Part shown: one piece after another, positions 50,764 to 60,490 of the stretch
How the letters are laid out: the number at the start of each line of letters is the position of its first letter
Position numbering within the stretch: position 1 is the first letter of the stretch
Program-made: the position numbers and the translations under genes
Assembly: GCF_001465795.2 (NCBI RefSeq)
Contig: NZ_CP013659.2
Span: forward strand, 2,188,501-2,252,500
Direction: 5' to 3'
DNA length: 64,000 nucleotides
Source of the DNA: Planococcus rifietoensis
GTDB lineage: Bacteria > Bacillota > Bacilli > Bacillales_A > Planococcaceae
The notes under the pieces: generated by a model
What the model saw: only the letters and a program-made list of their open reading frames with translations
The model's database searches: none
What the model was told of the DNA's origin: nothing

Positions 50764-51528
50764 TTATGAGTGAACTGCCATTAATTCAATTGCTTCCGGA
50801 TAGTAATGCTTGAGAAATTGCCGTGTTCGTTCGTTTTGCGATTGTTCGAAGATTTCTTCCGGCGACCCTTGTTCAACAATATGGCCTTTTTCCATAAAGA
50901 CGATTTTGTTTGAGACTTTGCGCGCAAAGTCCATTTCGTGTGTGACGAGCAGAATCGTGACACCCGTCTGTGCGACGCGTTCAATGACTTTCAGTACTTC
51001 CGCGACCAATTCCGGATCGAGCGACGAGGTCGGTTCATCGAACAGCACGACATCAGGTTCGACGGCCAAAGCCCGCGCGATGCTCACCCGCTGTTGTTGA
51101 CCGCCTGACAAGCGCGACGGGTACTCGTCTTTCTTTTCCAATAAGCCGACTTTTTCAAGAAGATCGATGCTTTTTTCGTAGGCTTCTTTTTTGGACTTTT
51201 TCTGGACGGCGATTTGGGCATCCATGACGTTTTCAACGACCGTTTTGTTTTTGAATAAATTAAATTGCTGGAACACCATCGCCGTATTGCGCCTTAACTG
51301 AAGAACCTCTTTTTTGTGGATTTTCTTGAAATCGACACTTACATCCGCCAACTGCATTTGTCCTTCGTCCGGTTCGACCAAGTAATTGACGCATTTCAGG
51401 ATGGTTGTTTTCCCCGTTCCACTCGGTCCGATAAATGTGACGACGTCGCCTTTATTGACCTGTAAATCCACGCCTTTCAATACTTCCTTATCCCCGAATG
51501 ACACTTTCAAGTTTTGAATCGCTAACAT
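50764..51528 (-). CDS. amino-acid-type ABC transporter ATPase
   Basis: A 254-residue ATPase. Walker A is IGPSGTGKTTILKC, the Q-loop VFQQFNLF, the signature LSGGQQQRVSIARAL, Walker B VVLFDEPTSSLDPE and the switch His LVTHEMDFA. It heads the transporter genes and lies 44 nt after the opine dehydrogenase gene on the same strand. The GlnQ/HisP subfamily imports polar amino acids. Confidence 0.95.
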   Translation of the reverse strand: MLAIQNLKVSFGDKEVLKGVDLQVNKGDVVTFIGPSGTGKTTILKCVNYLVEPDEGQMQLADVSVDFKKIHKKEVLQLRRNTAMVFQQFNLFKNKTVVENVMDAQIAVQKKSKKEAYEKSIDLLEKVGLLEKKDEYPSRLSGGQQQRVSIARALAVEPDVVLFDEPTSSLDPELVAEVLKVIERVAQTGVTILLVTHEMDFARKVSNKIVFMEKGHIVEQGSPEEIFEQSQNERTRQFLKHYYPEAIELMAVHS

Positions 51529-51571
51529 GAACCCTCACTCCTTTACGGAATTATTGTCAATCGCATGTGTT

Positions 51572-52630
51572 TCAGTTAATCAATTTCTCAGCGGCGCCGT
51601 AGCTGCTCAACTCTTCGAAGGTGATGTTCTCAAGATTTACGCCTTCTTTGCGGTAATCCACTGCTGACAGCAAACAAGTGATGTCGATCAATGAGTCAGT
51701 GTATGGAATATCAATTCCGGCTTTTTTGGCGATTTCTGAAATGGCTACTAAGCCGAACGGGATGTCTTCTGTGAAGTAACGATGATTTAAGGTGGTCGGC
51801 CCGTTGCCTTCTGGGAACAAGCCAGGCAAGGCTTTGTACAGATCGGAATAATCGGTGCCATAGAAATTGTTCAAGATGCTCAGAATGTCTTGAGTCTCGA
51901 CATGGAACAGATCGGCAATCTTCCTACGCTCTTCGTCTACTTTTTCGATGTAGCGAACCGTCAGCGGTGAGACGCCGTCCGGATAAAAACGGAACGCTTT
52001 CGAATCGTCGATGCGGCTGGCATTGAATACTGAGATCGGCACATGGACAACGACGTTTGTGTTATTGAACGAAGTTTCGAAAATGTTCTTGGATGGGATG
52101 AGATGCGGAAATCTCTCCCAGAACCGAAGCGGCAATGCCGGCTGGCCATTCGATGTCGACAGCGTACTGACCAATACATTGCTCTTGATCCGCCTGATGA
52201 CTACGCCTCCTGCATCGTCGGCGTTGCTGATGAACGGCTGTGCGCTCGTTTCAGCGATCGTGATGTTTTTCGTTTCGATGTCACTCCCGAGAATCTGTTT
52301 GCACTCAATCGCTCCCCAATATCCAGGAATAAAGACGATGGTCTGGTTGGGCTCTAAATATGGCTGCATTTCCTTGATGACCGGCTTATGCCCATCCGCC
52401 GTCGTCGAGACGATAATGATCTCTGCTCCGCTCAACACTTGCTCCATCGAAGTCGAAGCTTTCAGTTGAACGTATCCGGAATAAATGCCGGTCACGTCCA
52501 ATCCTTCACGAGAAATTCTCGCCGCCCTGTTTTCATCTCTTGTGTACAAGCTCACCTTTTCATCGTTCAATGCCAGATAGCCAGCAATTGCCTGGCCCGT
52601 ATTCCCTCCACCGATCACTGCATACGTCAC
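51572..52630 (-). CDS. opine (octopine/nopaline-type) dehydrogenase
   Basis: A 352-residue NAD(P)-dependent dehydrogenase. The N-terminal Rossmann fold begins MTYAVIGGGNTGQAIAGYLA. The C-terminal domain has the octopine-dehydrogenase-type pattern with FNNTNVVVHVPISVFNASRID, SDLYKALPG and NHRYFTEDIPFGLVAISEIAKKAGI. Such enzymes join an amino acid to a keto acid, or split such opines. No nicotianamine-synthase-like or racemase gene is nearby, so metallophore synthesis as in staphylopine loci is not supported. Proximity to an importer favours opine or amino-acid catabolism. Confidence 0.88.
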   Translation of the reverse strand: MTYAVIGGGNTGQAIAGYLALNDEKVSLYTRDENRAARISREGLDVTGIYSGYVQLKASTSMEQVLSGAEIIIVSTTADGHKPVIKEMQPYLEPNQTIVFIPGYWGAIECKQILGSDIETKNITIAETSAQPFISNADDAGGVVIRRIKSNVLVSTLSTSNGQPALPLRFWERFPHLIPSKNIFETSFNNTNVVVHVPISVFNASRIDDSKAFRFYPDGVSPLTVRYIEKVDEERRKIADLFHVETQDILSILNNFYGTDYSDLYKALPGLFPEGNGPTTLNHRYFTEDIPFGLVAISEIAKKAGIDIPYTDSLIDITCLLSAVDYRKEGVNLENITFEELSSYGAAEKLIN

Positions 52631-52662
52631 AGAACCACCCCTAAGTTTAGTTTATGGCCAGG

Positions 52663-53364
52663 TTATTTCCCCTCGCTCGCTGCTTTGTTCGCGCTCTCGT
52701 ATTGTTCGACTGCCTTGACCGCGACTCTCATCGCTTCAATGATGTGCTTTTCAATCTCCAGCTCCGCCCGGTCTTTATCTCGGTTAACCATCGCATCCAG
52801 GATAACTTCGTGCTCATCGGATGAGGTTTTGATCTCAACCAAATGCTGGTGCGCCAAATGGCGGTAGCGATTCAGCCGGTCATTCAACTGAAAGATGATT
52901 TTTACGACTGTCGTGTTATTGCTGATGGTATAGATGGCGTTGTGAAACTTGCCGCCGAAATCCTCGGTATCTTTGTAATTCTCCAAACGCGACGTCAATT
53001 GCACCATCTTTGTGAGATAGGATAAATACTCAATCGACTCATCCGTTAAATTATCGATGGCATCGCGGATCAAGATCCCTTCGAGCTTGCTTCGCATGAT
53101 AAACAGCTCTTTAACTTCTTTAATCGAAATTGGCGTGACACTGAAAGTGCCATTGGAATTACGCACCACTAACTCTTCCACTTCCAATCGCTGCAAGGCT
53201 TCACGAAGCGGCGTGCGGCTGATTTCCAGTTCTTTCCCAAGCTTCTCATTAACAATCGCCTGGCCAGGTTCCAACACACATTTCAAGATCTTTTCTTTAA
53301 TTTGTTCATATGCAATATCTTTTGCGGATATTCTGCCTAAATTGCTTTCCATCGTTTCAAACAA
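52663..53364 (-). CDS. GntR-family (FCD domain) regulator
   Basis: A 233-residue FadR-subfamily regulator. The winged helix carries AYEQIKEKILKCVLEPGQAI, LGKELEISRTPLREALQRLE; the all-helical FCD ligand domain carries LFIMRSKLEGILIRDA, FHNAIYTISNN and SSDEHEVILDAM with metal-type His residues. I chose the TTG at 53364, 5 nt after AGGGGGTGG; an ATG at 53352 is an alternative. It lies 32 nt upstream of the opine dehydrogenase gene and probably controls the whole transporter operon. Confidence 0.88.
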   Translation of the reverse strand: MFETMESNLGRISAKDIAYEQIKEKILKCVLEPGQAIVNEKLGKELEISRTPLREALQRLEVEELVVRNSNGTFSVTPISIKEVKELFIMRSKLEGILIRDAIDNLTDESIEYLSYLTKMVQLTSRLENYKDTEDFGGKFHNAIYTISNNTTVVKIIFQLNDRLNRYRHLAHQHLVEIKTSSDEHEVILDAMVNRDKDRAELEIEKHIIEAMRVAVKAVEQYESANKAASEGK

Positions 53365-53393
53365 GATTGCCACCCCCTTGAACAATTTAATAT

Positions 53394-53434
53394 CTGAATA
53401 ATTGTATACATTTATTATAACTTTAATTATTCAG
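53394..53434. promoter_or_regulatory. candidate GntR operator and promoter
   Basis: A perfect 10-bp inverted repeat, CTGAATAATT (53394-53403) and AATTATTCAG (53425-53434), brackets 21 bp that hold GTATAC and a minus-strand TATAAT box (53415-53420). It starts 30 nt upstream of the GntR start, as expected for autoregulation. Confidence 0.65.
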
Positions 53435-53521
53435 AATACAATGACTATTTTGAATTTATTTTCTTTAAAGGCTTTATTGTTTTAGCTTTAGTTACTAAAT
53501 ATAAGAGTTTACCAATAAAAA

Positions 53522-53554
53522 TAGAGCCACCGATAATTTTTATCGACGGCTCTA
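53522..53554 (-). terminator. intrinsic terminator of the polysaccharide locus
   Basis: On the minus strand TAGAGCCGTCGATAA...TTATCGGTGGCTCTA is followed by TTTTTATT. It closes the AT-rich polysaccharide genes, about 60 nt past the flippase stop. Confidence 0.88.
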
Positions 53555-53614
53555 AAGTGAAATCATTTTGTAAATTATTTATTGAATCTTAAATTTAATT
53601 TGTGGAATTTAAAG

Positions 53615-55159
53615 TTATAAATTCTTCATAGGAATAACTTTTTTAAATAAAACTATCAATTTGTTACTTTCATTTTTGAATAGTTCTTTTTCATAACTAT
53701 TCATGCCTAACTTCCACAAAATGGCTAAATAAACGACACTAAAAATTGTTCCTTTTAGTATTAATCCAGTCCAACTTATATAGTTTATCCAACTTAATAG
53801 ATGCCCTATAAAAGTTGCAATTATCATTGAAATTAAAAGATATCCAAATACTTTTCTATAAAATAATAACATATTTAATTTCACTTTAAATTGATAAAAA
53901 ATATTCATAGCAATTATATTACCAATGGTTAACGATAACGTGGTTCCTAAGGCAGTTCCAATTATACCGTACCATTTGGTGAGATAAATACTAATAACTA
54001 CATTTACTATAGAAATACACAAATAAATTATTGCTCTATATCCATGCATATTTTTGGCTTGTAAAATTGTAATACCAATTGTTTGAGTTAATACTACTGA
54101 TAATGGTATTACTATTACAAGTGTTATATACCAAGCTTCCATAAATTCGCTACCTACCCATAGGTATATAAAATCTTTTCCAAAAAGAATGAAATTACTG
54201 AGCACTAATCCAATTACTATGAATTGTAAACGACCAGTTTTGATCATTAAATTTGTTAACTCTTCTCCTGTTGTTTCGAGCACTACCATTTTTGTTATCT
54301 TAGGAAGAAAAACACTTGAAATAGCAGTAGAAAATGCAATAAAATATTGACCAATTAGCATCCCTACAGCAAATATAGCCACTTCACTCGTACTTGCCAT
54401 AACACCTAATATTAAATGCCCTATTCTCCAATAAATTTGATCTACGATTACGCTAATGAAAATTAGTGAAGAGTAAGAGAAAATTTCTTTTATTAGATTT
54501 GAATTTAAATCGTAAAATTTTATTTTCACGTTTAATTTCCTTAAAGCATAGAAAATCATTGAAAACATCATTATTACATTTAATATTGCATCAACTAAAA
54601 CAACTGTAATCACATTATAATTCAAATTTAATAAGATAACTATCGCTAACACACGAACTAATGCTCTGATTATTGTCAAAAGGCGAGGGAAAACAAACTT
54701 TTCATAGGCTGTTATTATTCCTCTAAACAAATTCATTGGTAATGTAAACGAAAGACTTATTACTAGAATAATAAACATTACTTTTGCAATTTCGATTTCT
54801 TCACCTGTTAGAGAATTTCCAAAAATCAATTCTAAATTTATATATATAAGTGATCCTAGTATAAGAACAGCAAAAGATATTAGAGAATATATAATTAAAG
54901 TTAAAAATATAAAATTTTCTTCTTCTTCTTTCTTGCTTTCTGCTCTGAATTTAGATATGAATCTTATTGTAGTATTGCTTAAACCAAAATCTAACACTGC
55001 AATATAGCCAACAAATGCGCCAATTAGTATATATAAGCCATATTCTGATGATCCTAGGCTTTTAATTAAAAATGGCGTTAAGAATAAATTCGTGAGATTA
55101 GTTACTAATAGCGAGATATAAGATAAGTAAATTCCACTTTTTAGTTGGCTTTTTGCCAT
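53615..55159 (-). CDS. polysaccharide flippase (Wzx-like, MATE/MOP superfamily)
   Basis: A 514-residue membrane protein with about 12-14 spans. The family start is visible: SGIYLSYISLLVTNLTNLFLTPFLIKSLGSSEYGLYILIGAFVGYIAVLDFGLSNTTIRFISKF. It flips lipid-linked repeat units across the membrane. I chose the ATG at 55159 (GGTGA upstream). It is the last gene of the locus. Codon use is strongly AT-rich, like its neighbours and unlike the left half of the window. Confidence 0.9.
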   Translation of the reverse strand: MAKSQLKSGIYLSYISLLVTNLTNLFLTPFLIKSLGSSEYGLYILIGAFVGYIAVLDFGLSNTTIRFISKFRAESKKEEEENFIFLTLIIYSLISFAVLILGSLIYINLELIFGNSLTGEEIEIAKVMFIILVISLSFTLPMNLFRGIITAYEKFVFPRLLTIIRALVRVLAIVILLNLNYNVITVVLVDAILNVIMMFSMIFYALRKLNVKIKFYDLNSNLIKEIFSYSSLIFISVIVDQIYWRIGHLILGVMASTSEVAIFAVGMLIGQYFIAFSTAISSVFLPKITKMVVLETTGEELTNLMIKTGRLQFIVIGLVLSNFILFGKDFIYLWVGSEFMEAWYITLVIVIPLSVVLTQTIGITILQAKNMHGYRAIIYLCISIVNVVISIYLTKWYGIIGTALGTTLSLTIGNIIAMNIFYQFKVKLNMLLFYRKVFGYLLISMIIATFIGHLLSWINYISWTGLILKGTIFSVVYLAILWKLGMNSYEKELFKNESNKLIVLFKKVIPMKNL

Positions 55160-55287
55160 GAGAGTCACCATTCTTTTAATTAATTACTATGTATTAAATC
55201 TCTCTATATAACTACTAGAGTTCAGTAGTTTAACGAAATAAAACACAAAAAATTTCACATATTACTAATATTAAAAAATTAAAGTTA

Positions 55288-56358
55288 TCATTCTTTCAAA
55301 TGCTTGTCTAAAATCTTAAAATGCTGTTTTGCTTCTTGTGAATATCTGGTCATATCAATTAAGTTATTTTCTTTTTCTAAAGAGAAAATAATTTCTTCGT
55401 AATCATTTTCAAATAAACTTTTTATTGACTTTACAGTGCCTTCGTATTTCAAATCATCTAAAGTATTTATCATTTTCTCACTATAAGCTATCGGAATCAC
55501 TGAGGAACTTTGTACTAATCCTAATATCATAGCATGAAATCTAGAAGCTACCACAATTTCCATAGAATTGAATTCCTTTAAAAAATAATCAATATCTCCA
55601 CTGTAATTTACAATTTCCACTTCATCTGACAGATAGGAAACTCTATTTAACAGGTTATTCGCAGCAGTTAAATCTCCTTCTTCCTCACAAAAGGAAAATA
55701 ACTTTATAGTATAACCCTTACTAGCATAATTAATTATTATTTCTTTTAAATTGTTTAAATAAATTTCCTCTTTTTCCAACAATTCTTTCCTGTCACTCAA
55801 ATTTATAATTGAGATCCCAATGCTTTTAGGGGTTTTTTCGTAATTATTTGAATATGAGAGTACGATATCAGGTGATACTCTTGCGTTATCTATGTCATGA
55901 AATAGTTTCAATGACTTTGTATCTCTAAATGATATATCATTAAATACTTTAAATAATTCTTTGTACGAATTCAAATACTCATCTTTTTTAAAAGGACCAA
56001 AATTACAGCCAAGCAAGAAGTTGTTGCTAAATGAATTTACTTTTAAAGAATATTTATGAAATTTACGCTTCCACTTGTCATTTTCAATAAAAAGCGATCC
56101 GCCAATATGAACATGAGAATTTACAAAAAAAGAAAGTATTTTTGTTGCAAATAGCCTCCTGAAAATTTTATAAGATATTTCATCGATGTAATAACCTATA
56201 GTCGAAGCGTGTAAATTATTAAAGGATTTTAAAAAAACTGTTTTTTGGGGTGTAAATATTATAAATTTTATATATGGAAATCTTTCACATAAAATTTTAA
56301 GAAACAAATCATCTCCCAGGTTGTTATTAACATAAGCAGATAACATAATTTTTTTCAT
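55288..56358 (-). CDS. polysaccharide pyruvyl transferase family protein
   Basis: A 356-residue protein of the CsaB/WcaK superfamily. Visible signatures are LSAYVNNNLGDDLFLKIL at the N terminus, HIGGSLFIEN, FNDISFRDTKSLKLF, VSPDIVLSYS and EIVVASRFHAMILGLVQSSSVIPIAYSEK, with the invariant RFH. It would add pyruvyl ketals to the polymer. The ATG at 56358 has AAGGGGG upstream and overlaps the end of the glycosyltransferase gene region. Confidence 0.87.
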   Translation of the reverse strand: MKKIMLSAYVNNNLGDDLFLKILCERFPYIKFIIFTPQKTVFLKSFNNLHASTIGYYIDEISYKIFRRLFATKILSFFVNSHVHIGGSLFIENDKWKRKFHKYSLKVNSFSNNFLLGCNFGPFKKDEYLNSYKELFKVFNDISFRDTKSLKLFHDIDNARVSPDIVLSYSNNYEKTPKSIGISIINLSDRKELLEKEEIYLNNLKEIIINYASKGYTIKLFSFCEEEGDLTAANNLLNRVSYLSDEVEIVNYSGDIDYFLKEFNSMEIVVASRFHAMILGLVQSSSVIPIAYSEKMINTLDDLKYEGTVKSIKSLFENDYEEIIFSLEKENNLIDMTRYSQEAKQHFKILDKHLKE

Positions 56359-56372
56359 ATGGTCCCCCTTAT

Positions 56373-57428
56373 CTATCTTCTCAATATCTTTATTTGACTT
56401 TTGAACCACCATATACTACTTATTAGTTTATAACTTTTTTTCTCTAGCAAGTAATTCAATATGAAGAAATAAGGTTCCTTCCTTGGGTCGAATAGATTTA
56501 TTTTCAAAAGTTTCTCTAATTGGCTATCGTATGGTATTTCTTCTATTATTTTTTTTAGACTTTTCTTTGAAAAATTCTTTTTTTGTAATAAAGTATAGTA
56601 TTCAATATTACTTACAAAAGCACTCACATATCTTTTTGATAATACTCGTTCGATTTGATTATTATTTAAATCAAAATAAGCAGCGAAATTTTTCATATAA
56701 TTATATTTAATGCGTTCGGACTGGAAATATTCATATGTAAAGTTATTGGTAGCACTTAATTGATTGTTATTATAAAAGTACAAATCTCTAGATACTACAG
56801 CTATTTTTGTAACTTTTTTTAAATATTCCAAATTAAATAATCTATCTTCACCATATTTCATATCTTCAGTGAATCTAATGTTATTTTTTAATATTAATTT
56901 TCTACTGAATATTTTTGTACAAACACTATTTAAATCATTATTTTCAATAAATATTCTAACAATATCTTTTATTTCATCCTCTTTTAGAACTTTTATATCT
57001 TCAAAATTAAATCTAAAGGCATTCTTTTGCTTTTCTCTCAAGAAATTGAAAAGCACCCATTCATGGTCATCACTTTCTAATTTGTTAATTAACCAATCAA
57101 TATTTTTAGATATTACTAAATCATCGCTATCGATAAACCAAACATATTTACCTCTGGCGTTTGCTAATCCTCTATTTCTTGATATACTCACTCCAGAGTT
57201 TTCTTGGCTAAGTATGTATAAGTTTTTAATTCCCGAGTACTTATTAATTACGTTTAAAGTATTATCATTAGATCCATCATTAATAAGGATAATCTCAATT
57301 CTCTCTAGATAACTTAAATTTCGAAAAATCGATTCAAGACATTTGTCAATGCTTAATTCCCCATTATAAATTGGAATAATTATAGTTAACAAAGGAGTTG
57401 GGTTTGACTTCGATTTATTTAAATCCAT
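56373..57428 (-). CDS. family 2 glycosyltransferase
   Basis: A 351-residue GT-A enzyme. LLTIIIPIYNGELSIDKCLES opens the nucleotide-binding domain, IILINDGSNDNT follows, and the metal-binding DxD motif is in WFIDSDDLV. ENSGVSISRNRGLANARG is also typical. It adds one sugar of the repeat unit on the cytoplasmic face. Its start overlaps the polymerase gene end by 14 nt. Confidence 0.92.
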   Translation of the reverse strand: MDLNKSKSNPTPLLTIIIPIYNGELSIDKCLESIFRNLSYLERIEIILINDGSNDNTLNVINKYSGIKNLYILSQENSGVSISRNRGLANARGKYVWFIDSDDLVISKNIDWLINKLESDDHEWVLFNFLREKQKNAFRFNFEDIKVLKEDEIKDIVRIFIENNDLNSVCTKIFSRKLILKNNIRFTEDMKYGEDRLFNLEYLKKVTKIAVVSRDLYFYNNNQLSATNNFTYEYFQSERIKYNYMKNFAAYFDLNNNQIERVLSKRYVSAFVSNIEYYTLLQKKNFSKKSLKKIIEEIPYDSQLEKLLKINLFDPRKEPYFFILNYLLEKKSYKLISSIWWFKSQIKILRR

Positions 57429-58614
57429 TTTTTTTGTATCCTTTCAATAAAGTTATCCATGAAAATCCAATCCCTAAATATACATAAGTAAACTTGTCAT
57501 ACCAAGTAACTGTAGTAAAATCTCCGAAAAGTTTAATAGAGAAAAGTAATATTAGCGTATTTGTTATATAATCTCTTTCTTTAATATATCTTATTAAAAC
57601 AAAAATTATATATAAGTGAAGTCCATAAAAAATCAAAGTCCAGATGAGACCGTTATTCACCAACAGTTCTATATAATTATTATGAGACGGACTGAATGTT
57701 CCGAAAAAATCTTCATAGATTACACGATAATTTCCAGTTCCATAACCTAATAAGGGGCTTTCCTTAAAAATTTCCCAACCGAACTGTATCATAGTGCTTC
57801 TAGTTTCAAAAGAATTATCGGTTTCACTGTTACCTGATAAAGAAGCTATCAAACTTTCGAACCTTTTAAATGTGTTATCGAAAATATTTAAAGTACTTAA
57901 CCAAAATAAAGCCCCCATTGCAACTCCCAAAGATATAAACAGGGTAAAAATCTTTTTGTAGTTATAAATCATAACAAGTAAAATCAAACAGATTATTAAC
58001 AACAATACTGCTTTTCTTGAACCAGATAGTATGGCAAATAAAAAAGGTATAGTGCTAATTAAAAATGGAGAGTACCTCTTTTTATGTAAAGCATAGGAAA
58101 CTAAAATAGCGAACGTAATCACTGAAAAATATCCAAAACTATTCTCCTGATTGATGTCTCCGCCGACCCTTAACCCATATAGTAATGCATTTAGCAACTC
58201 TTCCAGTCCATAATAATAGATCGAATATCCGCACATTATCAACCCACCGACAACTATATATTTCAGCAGTTTTTCAATATCTCTTTTTTTCTCAATAGTG
58301 TTATATATGCCTAATGATAATATAGAGAGTTGAGCAAGGGTCACAGATTTACTAAATACAATATTCCCATCCATGCTCCAAAAGTAGGACAAGAAAGAAA
58401 GAAAGAGAAGGATTATAATAATAATTATAAATTTCGGTACTTTAATTTCATTTTCTAAAATAATTTTTCTGGCAATTAAAGCCATAAACATAACAAAGAA
58501 TAATTGTGAGATAACATTTAATTGAACGTCAAAATTAAATATAAACAAGGTCGTTATATATATCCCTAAAATGTCTACTAAATAGTTATTAGAAGAACTG
58601 ACTTTTGTTATCAT
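57415..58614 (-). CDS. O-antigen polymerase/ligase-like protein (Wzy)
   Basis: A 399-residue membrane protein with about 10-12 spans. The Wzy_C-like region carries ESPLLGYGTGNYRVIYEDFFGTFSPSHNNYIELLVNNGLIWTL, with the conserved G-x-G and HN(N)Y-E-L pattern. AAGGAG lies upstream of the ATG. It likely polymerises the repeat units outside the membrane. Confidence 0.87.
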   Translation of the reverse strand: MITKVSSSNNYLVDILGIYITTLFIFNFDVQLNVISQLFFVMFMALIARKIILENEIKVPKFIIIIIILLFLSFLSYFWSMDGNIVFSKSVTLAQLSILSLGIYNTIEKKRDIEKLLKYIVVGGLIMCGYSIYYYGLEELLNALLYGLRVGGDINQENSFGYFSVITFAILVSYALHKKRYSPFLISTIPFLFAILSGSRKAVLLLIICLILLVMIYNYKKIFTLFISLGVAMGALFWLSTLNIFDNTFKRFESLIASLSGNSETDNSFETRSTMIQFGWEIFKESPLLGYGTGNYRVIYEDFFGTFSPSHNNYIELLVNNGLIWTLIFYGLHLYIIFVLIRYIKERDYITNTLILLFSIKLFGDFTTVTWYDKFTYVYLGIGFSWITLLKGYKKNGFK

Positions 58615-58753
58615 TTATATTTCTCCTTGTTTATTTAACATTAAATAATGAAAACTAAAGTATTACTAATTGAAAATTTTATACTGATCTTTTAGAGTTT
58701 TGCAAAATCCATTTTAAAATAATCTTGAATATTTTTAGATTAATTTCATTTAC

Positions 58754-59944
58754 TTAGCATTTTTCCAGCGTTTTAGAAAGCTTTTTAAAGAAGGTATCGT
58801 AGTCATAAACAAGTGATCTTTCATAAGATAAAGAACTGTAGGTTGCTCTTAGTTCTTTATTAATTGATAACTCAATTATTTTCTCTGCTAATTTTTCTTC
58901 TTCCCTATTAATTTGGTTAACATGGTAGTTTGGAGGGCCACTTTTAAATGGTTCGATTAGAATTCCATAACTTTTGAAAAAAGGTAAGTTATTATTTCTT
59001 TCTTCAGACTGCATTAAAATCTCTTTAGGTCCATTTTTACAATCTGTAGAAATCACTGGTAATCCAACTGCCATCGCTTCTACAATAGCATTTGGAAATC
59101 CTTCATTTAAAGATGAGCATACATAAAAGTCACATCTCATAAGAAAGTTATACGGGTTTTTTTGAAATCCAACAAAAAAAACATCTTCTTGGAGTCCTGA
59201 TTTTTTAATCATTTCTTTAATATCTTTTTCTAATTCTCCCCTATGGCCAATAAATACAAGCCCTAAGTCAGGAATTTCTTTTTTTGCTAAGATAAAAGCT
59301 TTTATTAAATGCCAATATCCTTTATCTTGTTTAAAAGCTCCCATAGTCACAGCAGTAGTATGAGTTTCTGTGAAATTGATAAAATCTAACTCACTTTGTT
59401 TTAATTTTTCATGAGATAATTTTTGAATGTAATCTACGTTAAAAGGATTTGGCAGTACTATTAGCTTGCTAGAATCAACGTTATAATCATTAATGAAGTC
59501 TAACTTCATTCTATCGGTTTGTACAATAAATCGAAAAGAGTTTTTTATCATTTTAGAATACTTATGCCCATTCTTTTCATAATCTCTTTGTCCTCTGCAT
59601 GTCAGAATTGATTTACCTTTGTGATTTGCAAAATAATTAACTGTATTTGCAGCATATAAAAAACTAATTGTAGTTTCTATATTATATTTACGTAAGTAAT
59701 AAGATAACTTGATTATTCTTGAAAATCTATTTAATACTTTTAGAATTTTATTATTACTTGCGCTGGAATTCAAATTCACTAAAGTTCCGCCATAGTCGTA
59801 ACTTATATTCGAATCATCATAAACAAAAACAAATACATCAATGCCTGACTCTTCAAATAACTTTGATGTGATAGAAACTACTCTTTCTGCACCACCAGAT
59901 TCTAAATGAGGTATTAGCAGACCGATTTTTTTATTTGAATTCAT
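58754..59944 (-). CDS. family 4 glycosyltransferase
   Basis: A 396-residue GT-B enzyme. The N terminus has GLLIPHLESGGAERVVSITSKL. The donor-binding half has VTMGAFKQDKGYWHLIKAF, LGLVFIGHRGE, FYVCSSLNEGFPNAIVEAMAVGLPVISTDCKNGPKEIL, including the E-x7-E type motif. It ends just inside the preceding acyltransferase gene's stop region (4-nt overlap), so the two are coupled. Confidence 0.93.
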   Translation of the reverse strand: MNSNKKIGLLIPHLESGGAERVVSITSKLFEESGIDVFVFVYDDSNISYDYGGTLVNLNSSASNNKILKVLNRFSRIIKLSYYLRKYNIETTISFLYAANTVNYFANHKGKSILTCRGQRDYEKNGHKYSKMIKNSFRFIVQTDRMKLDFINDYNVDSSKLIVLPNPFNVDYIQKLSHEKLKQSELDFINFTETHTTAVTMGAFKQDKGYWHLIKAFILAKKEIPDLGLVFIGHRGELEKDIKEMIKKSGLQEDVFFVGFQKNPYNFLMRCDFYVCSSLNEGFPNAIVEAMAVGLPVISTDCKNGPKEILMQSEERNNNLPFFKSYGILIEPFKSGPPNYHVNQINREEEKLAEKIIELSINKELRATYSSLSYERSLVYDYDTFFKKLSKTLEKC

Positions 59945-60471
59945 AATACTTCTAGATCTTTTCTGTTTTTTATAACTTTAGCCGGATTTCCTACCACTAT
60001 CGAATACTCTGGAATATCTTTCGCAACTACTGTTCCGGCTCCTAGTATACTTCCTCTTCCAATTTTAACCCCTGGTAGAATAATAACTCTTCTTCCTAAC
60101 CAACAATCATCGCTTATAAGAACGGGTTTAACTTTTTCAGATCCTTGCTGTTGCATAGGAATATCTGTTCTACTACTTGCATGATTATGTGTATATATAA
60201 TTACTTCAGGACCCATATTCACATTTTTACCTATCATAACAGGACCATGAATTTCACAATTAACACCTATTCCAGAATTATCATCTAAAGTAACTTGACT
60301 ATTAAAAACAGCACCTCTCTCAATGTTAATGTTTTTTCCGGTCGATTTCATTATTTTTCTAGCAAAAAAACCTCTAATATTTTTTGCTGTTTTCAAATGG
60401 TTAGATTGAGGTAAATGCTTTCCGAAAAATGAATAAAGCAGTATGAGTATCTTTTCTTTCCTTGATTTCAT
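59941..60471 (-). CDS. left-handed beta-helix O-acetyltransferase
   Basis: A 176-residue hexapeptide-repeat acyltransferase of the maltose/galactoside acetyltransferase type. Repeats include NSQVTLDDNSGIGVNCEIHGPVMIGKNVNMGPEVII, the catalytic His is in YTHNHASS, and ISDDCWLGRRVIILPGVKIGRGSILGAGTVVAKDIPEYSIVVGNPAKVIK closes the fold. I chose the ATG at 60471 with AGGAGAT upstream. It probably acetylates a sugar of the polymer. Confidence 0.92.
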   Translation of the reverse strand: MKSRKEKILILLYSFFGKHLPQSNHLKTAKNIRGFFARKIMKSTGKNINIERGAVFNSQVTLDDNSGIGVNCEIHGPVMIGKNVNMGPEVIIYTHNHASSRTDIPMQQQGSEKVKPVLISDDCWLGRRVIILPGVKIGRGSILGAGTVVAKDIPEYSIVVGNPAKVIKNRKDLEVL

Positions 60472-60490
60472 AAAATACAAATCTCCTGTT

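Noticed and set aside
51572..52630. Staphylopine-type metallophore synthesis locus
   Set aside because: The opine dehydrogenase has no neighbouring nicotianamine-synthase-like or histidine racemase gene, and the transporter is of the polar amino-acid class and not the nickel/peptide class.
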